Shown piece by piece: positions 25,509 to 33,815 of a DNA stretch of 64,000 nucleotides. The stretch covers positions 4,340,001 to 4,404,000 of the forward strand of contig NZ_VFMX01000001.1 in assembly GCF_006715285.1 (NCBI RefSeq), given 5' to 3'. The position numbers were made by a program, and so were the translations under genes. Origin of the DNA: Arthrobacter sp. SLBN-83 (GTDB lineage Bacteria > Actinomycetota > Actinomycetes > Actinomycetales > Micrococcaceae). Position 1 is the stretch's first letter. Each line of letters starts with the position of its first letter. A model generated the notes under the pieces. That model ran no database searches, had not been told where the DNA came from, and saw nothing but the letters and a program-made list of their open reading frames with translations.

Positions 25509-26114
25509 GTGAGCAGCTTGTTTTTCTGGATCATTATCCTGTCCTTCGTGGTCCCCATGGCCATGCGGGCGTACCGCCGCTCCATGGCACGGCGGGACCG
25601 GGACCAGGGCTTGCCCGGGCCGTTTTCCGGGCCTGGCCAGTTCCCGGGGCAGAACCAGTTCCCCGGGCCGGACCAGTACCCGGGTTATGGCCAGTTCCCG
25701 GGCTCGGCCGGGCCGCAGAACCGCCAGCCCCGCGACGGCTACACCCAGCAGGACTACTTCTCCGGTGGCTTCCGCCAGCCCGGCCAGCCGCCGCAGCCCT
25801 ATGGCGGGCAGCAGCTGCCGCCGTACCAGTACGGACAGCCGCCCGTGCCGGACCCCCGGTTCGGCACGGGGTCACAGGACTTCGGGCAGGAACCGCCGTT
25901 CCAGCAGCCGGGCTACCAGCAGCCCGGATATCAGCAGCCCGGGCAGGGCCAACCGGGACGCGCCCAATCCTCCGGGCCTGCCACTCCCCCGCCGCCGTCG
26001 GCGCCGCAGGGGTTCCGGGCACGCAAGCTCGCGGAACTGGACCAGCAGTACACCAACGGTGAGCTGTCCATGGAGGAGTACATGAAGCGCCGCGGCGACA
26101 TCATGAACGGCTAG
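25509..26114 (+). CDS. Membrane-anchored Pro/Gln/Gly-rich protein with SHOCT domain
   Basis: A 201-aa protein. Residues 1-19 are a single hydrophobic helix (SSLFFWIIILSFVVPMA), followed by a basic patch. Then come ~130 residues of low-complexity Pro/Gln/Gly/Tyr sequence with repeated QFPG and YQQPG units, and a C-terminal SHOCT domain (RKLAELDQQYTNGELSMEEY...). SHOCT domains are short C-terminal modules of unknown function in many actinobacterial proteins. GTG start. A strong terminator follows at 26146. Confidence 0.75.
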   Translation: MSSLFFWIIILSFVVPMAMRAYRRSMARRDRDQGLPGPFSGPGQFPGQNQFPGPDQYPGYGQFPGSAGPQNRQPRDGYTQQDYFSGGFRQPGQPPQPYGGQQLPPYQYGQPPVPDPRFGTGSQDFGQEPPFQQPGYQQPGYQQPGQGQPGRAQSSGPATPPPPSAPQGFRARKLAELDQQYTNGELSMEEYMKRRGDIMNG

Positions 26115-26145
26115 CCAACTGGCTTTGAGGCAGGTCGGGGACAGA

Positions 26146-26180
26146 GCAGGTCGGGGACCGGTTTCCGGTCCCCGACCTGC
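26146..26180 (+). terminator. Rho-independent terminator after the SHOCT gene
   Basis: A 16-bp stem (26146-26161 with 26165-26180, TTT loop) followed by TTGTTTTTGTTT on the plus strand. A partial copy of the left arm (CAGGTCGGGGAC, 26131-26142) precedes it. It may also limit read-through from the convergent mmsA gene. Confidence 0.85.
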
Positions 26181-26229
26181 TTGTTTTTGTTTAATCCATC
26201 TGCCTAGTGCGCTGGTTCAGTCCAGCCTG

Positions 26230-27714
26230 CTAGTCCACCTGGGGGAAGCCCAGGTCGATCACCGAGGTTGATGGGTCCGGCCAACGGGTGGTCACCACTT
26301 TGCCCCGGGTGTAGAAGCGGATGCTGTCGGGTCCGTACATGTGGGTGTCACCGAACAGGGAGTTTTTCCAGCCGCCGAACGAGAAGGTGCCCACCGGGAC
26401 CGGGATGGGCACGTTGACGCCCACCATGCCCGCTTCGACGTCGAACTCGAACTGCCGCGCCGCTCCGCCGTCGCGGGTGAAGATGGCGGTGCCGTTGCCG
26501 AACTGGTTGTCGTTGACCAGCCGGACAGCGTCGTTGTAGGTGTCCACGCGGACCACGGACAGGACCGGGCCGAAGATTTCGTCGTCGTACACCTTCATGC
26601 CGGGCTTGACGTGGTCCACCAGGCTGACGCCGATGAAGAACCCGTTGGAGTCGAACTGCTGCGAGCGCCCGTCCACCACCACGGTTGCGCCTTCGCCTTC
26701 CGCTCCCGCAACGTAGGAAGCCACGCGTTCCCGGTGCTCCGCAGTGATCAGGGGGCCCATCTGCGAGGCGGGATCCGTGCCGTCACCAATCTTGAGGTCT
26801 GCCATGCGGCTGGAAATCGCCTTCACCAGGTCGTCGGCGATGTTGCCCACGGCCACCAGGACGCTGACAGCCATGCAGCGTTCGCCCGCGGAACCGTAGG
26901 CGGCAGACACCGCAGCGTCGGCAGCCATGTCCAGGTCGGCGTCGGGAAGCACCACCATGTGGTTCTTGGCACCACCCAGGGCCTGCACGCGCTTGCCGTG
27001 CTCAGCTGCCCTCTTGTAGATTGACTGGGCCACGGGGGTGGACCCAACGAAACTGACTGCCTTTACGTCAGGGTGCTCCAGCAGGACGTCCACTGCTTCC
27101 TTGTCCCCCTGGACCACGTTAAGCACGCCGGCCGGGAGCCCCGCTTCGGCGAAGGCCTCCGCGATGAAGACGGCCGCGGACGGATCCTTTTCGCTCGGCT
27201 TCAGCAGCACCGTGTTGCCGCAGGCCAGGGCGCTGCCGATCATCCACAGCGGCACCATGGCCGGGAAGTTGAACGGGGTAATGCAGGCCACTACGCCCAC
27301 CGGCTGGCGGATGGAGTGGACGTCGATGCCGCTGGAGACCTGCTCCGACCGCTCGCCTTTCAGCATGTGGGACAGGCCCGTGGCGAAGTCGATGTTCTCC
27401 AGGCCGCGGGCGATTTCACCTTCCGCGTCGGAGAGGACCTTGCCGTGCTCGCTGGTCAGGATCGCGGCGAGTTCGGACTTGCGCTGGTTCAGGATTTCGC
27501 GGACCTTGAAGAAGATGGTGGTGCGCTTGGCCAGGCTGGTTGCGCGCCATGCAGGCAGCGCTGCGCGGGCTGCCGCGATGGCTTCCTCTGTCCGGGCCGC
27601 GGAGGCGAGCGCCACCTGCTTCTCCTGCTGGCCGGTGGCGGGGTTAAAGACGAAACCGAAGCGGTCGGCATCGGTGACGCGGGCGCCGTTGATGTAGTGC
27701 GGGATGGTTTCCAA
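26230..27714 (-). CDS. mmsA: Methylmalonate-semialdehyde dehydrogenase (CoA-acylating)
   Basis: A 494-aa aldehyde dehydrogenase that converts methylmalonate or malonate semialdehyde to propionyl- or acetyl-CoA in valine and inositol catabolism. The catalytic cysteine is C280 in GSAGERCMAVSV. The NAD-binding segment ITPFNFPAMVPLWMIG and FVGSTPVAQSIYKRA are typical of the CoA-dependent subfamily, which lacks the general-base Glu of other ALDHs. The start codon is TTG at 27714, overlapped by a 15-nt palindrome AAAAGAGTCTCTTTT (27713-27727) that could affect initiation. It follows mmsB by 68 bp on the same strand. Confidence 0.92.
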   Translation of the reverse strand: METIPHYINGARVTDADRFGFVFNPATGQQEKQVALASAARTEEAIAAARAALPAWRATSLAKRTTIFFKVREILNQRKSELAAILTSEHGKVLSDAEGEIARGLENIDFATGLSHMLKGERSEQVSSGIDVHSIRQPVGVVACITPFNFPAMVPLWMIGSALACGNTVLLKPSEKDPSAAVFIAEAFAEAGLPAGVLNVVQGDKEAVDVLLEHPDVKAVSFVGSTPVAQSIYKRAAEHGKRVQALGGAKNHMVVLPDADLDMAADAAVSAAYGSAGERCMAVSVLVAVGNIADDLVKAISSRMADLKIGDGTDPASQMGPLITAEHRERVASYVAGAEGEGATVVVDGRSQQFDSNGFFIGVSLVDHVKPGMKVYDDEIFGPVLSVVRVDTYNDAVRLVNDNQFGNGTAIFTRDGGAARQFEFDVEAGMVGVNVPIPVPVGTFSFGGWKNSLFGDTHMYGPDSIRFYTRGKVVTTRWPDPSTSVIDLGFPQVD

Positions 27715-27782
27715 AAGAGTCTCTTTTCCTGCGGTGCTTGCTGCGTGGCTGGTTGGACAGCGGAGTTGGCTCGACGGTGGGG

Positions 27783-28700
27783 TTAGTTGGACGCCGTGCG
27801 GTCGGCGGCCTCAAGCGAGCCGTCCACGAGCTTGATGATCATGGAGCAGTCCTTGCCCGCGTCCCCGGCGTCGATGAGCCGCTGGAACAGCTGCTGGACG
27901 TGCTTGCCGATCTCCAGGGGCGTGCCGGTGTCCTCGGCGGCGCTGATGGCCAGGCCAATGTCCTTGTTGGCGAGTTCGGTGGTGAAGGTGGGTGCGAAGT
28001 CATTGTTGGAGGCCGCGGTGGGAACCACACCTGGCACGGGGTACCAGGTCCGGAGCGCCCATGAGTCCCCCGAGGAGACCGAGGCAATGTTCCAAAAGAC
28101 CTGCTTGTCCAGGCCCAGGCGGTCAGCCAGCACAGCGCCTTCAGCAGTGGAGGCAAGGTTGATGAAAAGCATCAGGTTGTTGCAGATCTTGGCCGCCTGC
28201 CCTGTGGTGGGGCCGCCGGTGGGAATGATGTTGCCGGACATGGGACCGATGTAGCCGGCAGCGTCCTTGACGGCACCTTCTTCACCGCCCACCATGAACG
28301 TCAGGGTTCCGGCCTCCGCGCCGCTCATCCCGCCGGATACCGGCGCGTCCACGAAGCGGAAGCCGGCGGCAGCAGCGGCGTCGTGCAGTTCCTGCGCGGA
28401 GGCGATGTCGATGGTGGAGGAGTCGATGAGCAGCGTGCGCTTGTCCGCGTGCGCCAGCACCCCGTCCGCACCCAGATACACTGCCCGGGCGTGCTCGCCC
28501 TTGGGCAGCATGGTGAACACGGCGTCCGCTCCCTCCACCGCTTCAGCAATGCTCGCGGCCCTCTTGACGCCGCCTGCTGCAGCCGCGTCCAGGGCTGCCG
28601 GGTTGAGGTCAAAGCCGCGGACATCATGCCCGGCTTTCACCAGGTTCACCGACATGTGGCCGCCCATGTTGCCCAGGCCGATCCAACCGATAACTGCCAT
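27783..28700 (-). CDS. mmsB: 3-hydroxyisobutyrate dehydrogenase
   Basis: A 305-aa NAD-dependent dehydrogenase that oxidises 3-hydroxyisobutyrate to methylmalonate semialdehyde, the substrate of the next enzyme. Rossmann motif GLGNMGG (8-14), substrate loop DAPVSGGMSGAEAGTL and catalytic Lys171 in GQAAKICNN all match. I place the start at ATG 28700, preceded by AAGGAG; the frame is open 60 bases farther but without a ribosome site. First gene of mmsB-mmsA and divergent from the LysR regulator. Confidence 0.9.
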   Translation of the reverse strand: MAVIGWIGLGNMGGHMSVNLVKAGHDVRGFDLNPAALDAAAAGGVKRAASIAEAVEGADAVFTMLPKGEHARAVYLGADGVLAHADKRTLLIDSSTIDIASAQELHDAAAAAGFRFVDAPVSGGMSGAEAGTLTFMVGGEEGAVKDAAGYIGPMSGNIIPTGGPTTGQAAKICNNLMLFINLASTAEGAVLADRLGLDKQVFWNIASVSSGDSWALRTWYPVPGVVPTAASNNDFAPTFTTELANKDIGLAISAAEDTGTPLEIGKHVQQLFQRLIDAGDAGKDCSMIIKLVDGSLEAADRTASN

Positions 28701-28802
28701 GCGTAAGCTCCTTTGCTTCCATTCCGGCGCTTTTGCCGGCATTCCTGTGTCAACCATCACACCGTGCTAGGGTGCAATCAAGGGGAAAAATTACAGACAC
28801 TC

Positions 28803-28818
28803 TGTGCATTGATGCACA
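28803..28818. promoter_or_regulatory. LysR-type palindromic site between mmsB and its regulator
   Basis: TGTGCATTGATGCACA has perfect 7-bp arms around TG, 18 bp before the regulator start and ~100 bp before mmsB. This is where LysR proteins usually bind to repress themselves and activate the divergent operon. A 13/16 match lies at 32411-32426 in front of the MHS transporter. Confidence 0.5.
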
Positions 28819-28835
28819 TCAAGGGAAGGTCCAGC

Positions 28836-29744
28836 GTGGACTCCAGACGGCTGCCGAGCCCTGACGACCTGCTCATCCTCCTGACGGTTGCACGCCTGGG
28901 CCGGTTCAACGCGGTGGCCGAGAGCCTGGGAACCACCCACACCACCATCTCCCGCCGGATCCTCGCGCTGGACAAGCAGCTGGGCGGCCGGACACTGGAG
29001 CGCAGCCCGCACGGCTGGGAACTCACTCAGCTCGGTGCTGCCGCCGTGGATGCAGCAGAGGCGATCGAGAGCACGCTCGGCTCACTGTCAGGCCTGATCA
29101 GCCAGGACCAGAGCGCCCTTGCCGGCCTGGTGCGGGTCGCCACCACCGACGCAGTGGGAGCGGTGTTCGTCACCCCGTCGCTTGTGCGGCTCCAGCAACA
29201 GAACCCCCAGCTGAACATCGAAATGCTGAGCGCCACCCGGAAAGTCAGCCAGAACCGGTCCGGGGTGGACCTGGAGATCGTGGTGGGCCGGGCCGACGTC
29301 AGCACTGCCCAGACCATCTTCCTGAGCAACTACTACCTGCGCCTCTACGCCAGCCAGGACTATGCAGCGCGGCACGGCCTTCCGGAAACGCTCGACGGCG
29401 TGGGGCAGCACGCGTTTGTCTCTTACGTCGAGTCTGCGCTCCAGGTGGCGGAACTGGGCCCCCGCTGGTCATCGCAGCTGCCAATGCCCCGAACAAGCTT
29501 CCAGGCCACCAGCGTCTTCGCCCAAGTGGAGGCGGTACGCCAGGGCGCCGGCATTGGCCTGCTGCCCAACTTCATGGTGGCGGACCGGGAGGATTTCGTT
29601 CCCGTCCTGGCCGGCGACTTTGAGCGCCAGCTCCCCATCTGGGCCGTTGCCCGTCCGGAGTCGCTCCGGTCGGGCCGCGTGCAGGCGGTGATCGCGGCCT
29701 TGAAGGAAGAGCTGAAGGAGCGCGCGGGACTGCTGGCCGGCTGA
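28836..29744 (+). CDS. LysR-family transcriptional regulator of the mmsBA region
   Basis: A 302-aa LysR protein: N-terminal winged HTH (DDLLILLTVARLGRFNAVAE, TTHTTISRRILALDKQLGG) and a periplasmic-binding-like effector domain. I chose the GTG at 28836 because AAGGGAAGG lies 7 bases upstream; an ATG at 28812 lies inside the palindrome region. Divergent from mmsB, hence the probable regulator of valine/isobutyrate catabolism; the effector is not known. It ends one base before the convergent alcohol dehydrogenase. Confidence 0.85.
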   Translation: MDSRRLPSPDDLLILLTVARLGRFNAVAESLGTTHTTISRRILALDKQLGGRTLERSPHGWELTQLGAAAVDAAEAIESTLGSLSGLISQDQSALAGLVRVATTDAVGAVFVTPSLVRLQQQNPQLNIEMLSATRKVSQNRSGVDLEIVVGRADVSTAQTIFLSNYYLRLYASQDYAARHGLPETLDGVGQHAFVSYVESALQVAELGPRWSSQLPMPRTSFQATSVFAQVEAVRQGAGIGLLPNFMVADREDFVPVLAGDFERQLPIWAVARPESLRSGRVQAVIAALKEELKERAGLLAG

Positions 29745-29745
29745 G

Positions 29746-30882
29746 TCAGGCCTGGAAGAGCCGGCGCACTACCTCCCCGGCTGCGAGCGCGTCCAGGCCC
29801 TCGTTGATTTCGCTCAGTGGCCGCGTGTCCGTGTGCAGCAGCTCAACCGGCAGCCTCCCCTCCCGCCAGTACCCCAGGTACTTGGGGATGTCGCGGGCGG
29901 GAACGGCATCACCCATGTAGGAGCCCAGCAGCCGCTTGCCTGCTCCCGCGAACTGGAGGGCCGGGACGGTCAACTCGGCGGACGGATGCGGAAGGCCCAC
30001 CGAGACCACCGCCCCACCCCGGGTGACCCGCTCCAGGCAGGACGCGATCACCCCTGCCGAGCCCACCGCCTCGATGGCAACGTCCACTCCGTCGCCCGAA
30101 GCTTCGCCAATCAGCCGGCCGGCGTCGTCCGGCGTACCCACCGCGGTGGCACCGGCATCACGGGCCAGCTGGTGTTTTCCCTGGTTCGGGTCGATGGCAA
30201 TCACGCTGGCAGCTCCGGCCAGGCGTGCCGCCATGACGACGGAAAGGCCCACCGCGCCCAGGCCGAACACTGCCACGTGCTGTCCCTGGCTGACTCCCGC
30301 CGTGTTGAACACCGCGCCCATTCCGGTGAGCACGGCGCAACCAAACATTGCCGCGACCGTGTCCGGGACGTCGTCGTCAATCACCACCACTGATTCCCGC
30401 GCAACCACTGCGTAATCCGCGAAGGCCGAGACACCCAGGTGATGGTTGATGCGCTCCCCCTCCGGCGTCCGCAACAGTGCCGGACCATGGAGCAGGTCAC
30501 CGGATCCGTTCACCTCAGCTGCCCGGTGGCAAAGCGCGGGCCGGCCGGCCAGGCAGGCCCGGCAATGGCCGCAGCTGGGTACGAACACCAACACCACGTG
30601 GTCGCCAACGGACACGTCCTCCACACCTTGGCCCACGGACACTACGCGCCCCACCGCCTCATGGCCCAGGGCCATGGGAAGCGGCCGGACCCTTGAGCCG
30701 TCCACCACGGAGAGATCGGAGTGGCACAGGCTCGAATAGGTGATGGCAACCCCCAGTTCACCCGCCCGGGGCTCCGGCTGCTGGAGCTCCTGCACCAGCA
30801 GTGGCCGGGCGTCGGCGTAGCTGCGTTTACCGGAGGCGTCTCCAGTGGCGGGGACGGTTGCGTACAGGACGGCGGCTTTCAT
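29746..30882 (-). CDS. Zinc-dependent alcohol dehydrogenase (class III-like MDR)
   Basis: A 378-aa medium-chain dehydrogenase. Catalytic zinc ligands C53 (SLCHSD) and H74/E75 (LGHEAVGRV); structural zinc cysteines C104, C107, C110 and C118, all present. NAD-binding GLGAVGLSVV near residue 200. The start at 30882 is 7 bp after the MHS transporter stop, with TAGGGG upstream. With the transporter it forms an operon likely taking up and oxidising an alcohol or aldehyde linked to the mms pathway. Substrate is inferred from context only. Confidence 0.85.
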   Translation of the reverse strand: MKAAVLYATVPATGDASGKRSYADARPLLVQELQQPEPRAGELGVAITYSSLCHSDLSVVDGSRVRPLPMALGHEAVGRVVSVGQGVEDVSVGDHVVLVFVPSCGHCRACLAGRPALCHRAAEVNGSGDLLHGPALLRTPEGERINHHLGVSAFADYAVVARESVVVIDDDVPDTVAAMFGCAVLTGMGAVFNTAGVSQGQHVAVFGLGAVGLSVVMAARLAGAASVIAIDPNQGKHQLARDAGATAVGTPDDAGRLIGEASGDGVDVAIEAVGSAGVIASCLERVTRGGAVVSVGLPHPSAELTVPALQFAGAGKRLLGSYMGDAVPARDIPKYLGYWREGRLPVELLHTDTRPLSEINEGLDALAAGEVVRRLFQA

Positions 30883-30889
30883 GGGACCC

Positions 30890-32272
30890 CTACTTCTTGC
30901 TGGCGGCCAACAGGTCGGCGGTGCCCTGGGCGTCGGCGGCATCCACGTCGTGGAGTGAGACGCCGCGGGTCTCCTTCAGGAAGAAGACCGCGACGGCGGT
31001 GATGGCGCAGGCGATGAGCAGGTAGACGGCCACGGGAACCGAGGACTTGTAGGTGGCCAGAAGTGAGGCGGCGATGATGGGGGCCAGGGAGCCGGCAACT
31101 ATCGAGGTCACCTGGTAGCCCAGGGAGACGCCGGAGTAGCGCATCCGGGTGGGGAACATTTCCGCCATGATGGCAGGTTGGCCGGCGTACATAAAGGCGT
31201 GGAACACCAGGCCGATCATGATGGACGCCAGGATGATGAAGTCGTTCTTTGTGTCCATCATCGGGAAGGCAAAGAAGCCCCACGTGGCACCCATGACGGC
31301 GCCGGCCATGTAGACGGGCTTGCGGCCAAAGCGGTCCGAGAGCTTGCCGATCATGGGCACCACGGCGAAGTGGACGGCGTGGGCCAGGAGCAGCAGGAGG
31401 AGGATGCGGGTAGTGTCCGCCTGCACCACGGTCTTGAGGTAGGTGATGGAGAACGTCACCACCAGGTAGTACAGGATGTTTTCCGCGAAGCGCAGGCCCA
31501 TGGCGGTGAAGACCCCGCGCGGGTAGCGGCGGAAGACCTCGGCCACGCCGTAGCCCTTATGGCCGGCGTCCACTTCCTTGCGGGCCTCAAGGAAGATGGG
31601 GGCATCGTTGACCTTGGTCCGGATGTAGTAGCCGATCAGGACGATCACCGCGGACAGCCAGAAGGCAACGCGCCAGCCCCATCCGAGGAAGGCTTCCTGG
31701 GTCAGGGTGGAGGACAGGACGAACAGCACGGCCGTGGCGAGGAGGTTGCCCAGGGGCACCGCTGACTGCGGCCAGCTGGCCCAGAACCCGCGGGACTTGC
31801 TGGGGCTGTGCTCTGCCACGAGGAGGACGGCGCCGCCCCATTCCCCGCCAACAGCGAAGCCCTGCGCAAACCGGAGGATGACCAGCAGCGCCGGAGCCCA
31901 GTAGCCGATCTGCGCGAATGTGGGCAGGCAGCCCATGAGGAAGGTGGAGACTCCCACCAGGACGATGCTCAGCTGCAGCAGCTGCTTGCGGCCGAACTTG
32001 TCGCCGAAGTGGCCAAAGACGATGCCGCCGATGGGACGGGCCACGAAGCCGACGGCGTAGGTAAGGAAGGCGGCGATGATGCCGTCCAGTTCGGTCCCGG
32101 CGTTGGGGAAGAAGGCCTTTCCGAACACCAGGGTGGCGGCCGATGCGTAGAGGAAGAACTCGTACCACTCCACGACGGTGCCGGCCATGGAGGCCGTCAC
32201 CACCTTCTTCAGGCCTGATGCCTTGACGTCGGTTTCCTCGGTGCGCCTTGCGGCGGAGCGTTCCGTACTCAT
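30890..32272 (-). CDS. MHS-family MFS transporter (metabolite:H+ symporter)
   Basis: A 460-aa, 12-helix transporter of the MHS branch, which imports organic acids such as shikimate, alpha-ketoglutarate, proline or benzoate. Subfamily hallmarks: GTVVEWYEFFLYASAATLVF in helix 1, GHFGDKFGRKQLL, and RFAQGFAVGGEWGGAVLL in helix 4. The start at 32272 has GAAGGAG upstream; the frame continues 39 codons further without support. First gene of the transporter-alcohol dehydrogenase pair. Confidence 0.88.
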   Translation of the reverse strand: MSTERSAARRTEETDVKASGLKKVVTASMAGTVVEWYEFFLYASAATLVFGKAFFPNAGTELDGIIAAFLTYAVGFVARPIGGIVFGHFGDKFGRKQLLQLSIVLVGVSTFLMGCLPTFAQIGYWAPALLVILRFAQGFAVGGEWGGAVLLVAEHSPSKSRGFWASWPQSAVPLGNLLATAVLFVLSSTLTQEAFLGWGWRVAFWLSAVIVLIGYYIRTKVNDAPIFLEARKEVDAGHKGYGVAEVFRRYPRGVFTAMGLRFAENILYYLVVTFSITYLKTVVQADTTRILLLLLLAHAVHFAVVPMIGKLSDRFGRKPVYMAGAVMGATWGFFAFPMMDTKNDFIILASIMIGLVFHAFMYAGQPAIMAEMFPTRMRYSGVSLGYQVTSIVAGSLAPIIAASLLATYKSSVPVAVYLLIACAITAVAVFFLKETRGVSLHDVDAADAQGTADLLAASKK

Positions 32273-32410
32273 GCGAACTCCTTCGGCGTCGTCGTCGACA
32301 CCATGGGGACAGTCGATGGCAGCCGCGTGTGATGTACACCACGAAAAGCGGCTTCGATGAGTATGGTCTGCCTGCCCGTGCAACCTCAACGCCCATTAGT
32401 GCAGAAGGCA

Positions 32411-32426
32411 TCTGCAGGGATGCACA
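32411..32426. promoter_or_regulatory. Second copy of the LysR-type site, upstream of the MHS transporter
   Basis: TCTGCAGGGATGCACA matches TGTGCATTGATGCACA (28803-28818) at 13 of 16 positions, with the right arm identical. It is ~140 bp before the transporter start, in a 178-bp gap after metX. It may bring the transporter-dehydrogenase pair under the same LysR regulator. Confidence 0.35.
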
Positions 32427-32450
32427 TTGCTGGTGGTTTGCTGGGTGGTA

Positions 32451-33566
32451 CTAGGCCAGGAAGCTGCTCCGGAGCTGCGGCCCCAGCTGGCCGATCTCGG
32501 TAAGGAATCCGTCGTGGCCAATGGGCGCCTGGATGATGTGGACGTCCACCTCGCCGGGCAGCGCCTGCGCAAGCTCCCGCGACTGGCTTGGGAAGTAGAG
32601 CCGGTCGGAGTCGACGGCGGCCACGAAGAAGCGTGCAGTAGTACCGGCCAGGGTTTCGGCCAGGGTCCCCCGCCCGCGGCAGACGTCATGGCTCATCAGC
32701 GCTTCGGTCAGGGCGATGTAGCTGTTGGCGTCAAAGCGCTTCACGAGCTTATTGCCCTGGTGGTCCAGGTAGCTTTCCACCTGGTAGCGGCCGCGGGCTG
32801 CCAACACTTCGCCCTGCAGGGGCGACTCGGATGCCTGGGCTGACCGGCCGAAGCGGCCTTCCAGTTCCGCGGCGGACCTGTACGTGATGTGGGCGATGCG
32901 CCGGGCAAGGGCCAGGCCCTGTTCAGGGCAGGGACCGCCGTAGTAGTCGCCGCCGTTGAAGTTTTGATCCTGCCGGATGGCCAGGGTTTGGGCCTGGGCG
33001 AAGGCGATCTGCTCCGCAGTGCTCGCCGCACCCACGGAGATCACGGCGCAGCGCTGAACCCTTTCCGGGTAGGTCACCGCCCATTCCAGTGCGCGGGCAC
33101 CGCCCATGGAGCCGCCAAGGACCGCGAACCAGCTCTTGATCCCCAACTGGTCTGCCAGCCGGGCCTCGGCCACGGTGCTGTCCCGCAGCGTGACCAGGGG
33201 GAAGCGCGAGCCCCAGGGCGCTCCGTCGGGGGCGGGCGAGGAGGGGCCGGTGGAGCCGTAGCAGCCGCCAACGATGTTGATGGACACCACGAAGAAACGG
33301 TTGGTGTCCACGGGGGCGCCGGGGCCGGCCAGCTGTTCCCACCAGCCTTCTTCGTCGGTGTCACCGCGGGTCACGTGGGTGCTGCCGGTGAGCGCGTGCT
33401 CGATCAGGACGGCGTTGCTGGCATCCGCGTTGAGGGTGCCCCAGGTTTCGTAGGCCAGCGTTACGTCGGGCAGGTATCCCCCGGCCTCGAGCTCCAGTCC
33501 CCCAATGGAGGCGTAGCGGACAATTCCGTGTTCGGGGATGGTGGTTGGGGCGACGGTAACCGTCAT
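32451..33566 (-). CDS. metX: Homoserine O-acetyltransferase
   Basis: A 371-aa alpha/beta hydrolase-fold acyltransferase that makes O-acetylhomoserine from homoserine and acetyl-CoA, the first committed step to methionine. Nucleophile S153 in LGGSMGGARALEW; Asp in VAAVDSDRLYFP; His in APIGHDGFLTE. The family's INIVGGCYGSTGPSS segment is intact. The leader is a SAM-IV riboswitch (33582-33694), whose 3' pseudoknot strand ends a few bases before the ribosome site AGAGG. Acts with metY. Confidence 0.95.
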   Translation of the reverse strand: MTVTVAPTTIPEHGIVRYASIGGLELEAGGYLPDVTLAYETWGTLNADASNAVLIEHALTGSTHVTRGDTDEEGWWEQLAGPGAPVDTNRFFVVSINIVGGCYGSTGPSSPAPDGAPWGSRFPLVTLRDSTVAEARLADQLGIKSWFAVLGGSMGGARALEWAVTYPERVQRCAVISVGAASTAEQIAFAQAQTLAIRQDQNFNGGDYYGGPCPEQGLALARRIAHITYRSAAELEGRFGRSAQASESPLQGEVLAARGRYQVESYLDHQGNKLVKRFDANSYIALTEALMSHDVCRGRGTLAETLAGTTARFFVAAVDSDRLYFPSQSRELAQALPGEVDVHIIQAPIGHDGFLTEIGQLGPQLRSSFLA

Positions 33567-33581
33567 GGCAGACCTCTTCTA

Positions 33582-33694
33582 CGCGCTTGCCTGCCGTCGT
33601 CTGACCGGCAGGCCAGGTCCTCACCCGGGGCACCCCACCGCGGAAGGAGGGTTGCCGGCCAGCAAGCCGGGGCTGTCACTGGCACTCATGACCT
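33582..33694 (-). ncRNA. SAM-IV riboswitch, metX leader
   Basis: Minus-strand leader matching the SAM-IV class: GGTCATGAGTGCCAG start, CCCCGGCTTGCTGGCCGGC hairpin, CAACCCTCC, CGCGGTGGGGTGCCCCGGG, a GC-rich variable hairpin (GCCTGCCG/CGGCAGGC), and the 3' GGCAAGCGCG. GCTTGC in the hairpin loop is fully complementary to 3' GCAAGC, giving the class pseudoknot. AGAGG, the metX ribosome site, is 4 bases farther, so ligand binding most likely blocks translation. Confidence 0.9.
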
Positions 33695-33815
33695 GGATCG
33701 AGTGTACGAAACACCACCCGGTCCAAGCCAAGAGTGTGACTGGTTATGACTTCCCGGCTTGCTGCCCGCCCCGCCTTACCGCCCAAGTGGAGGCCCGGCG
33801 TCGTGCTTTACGCTT

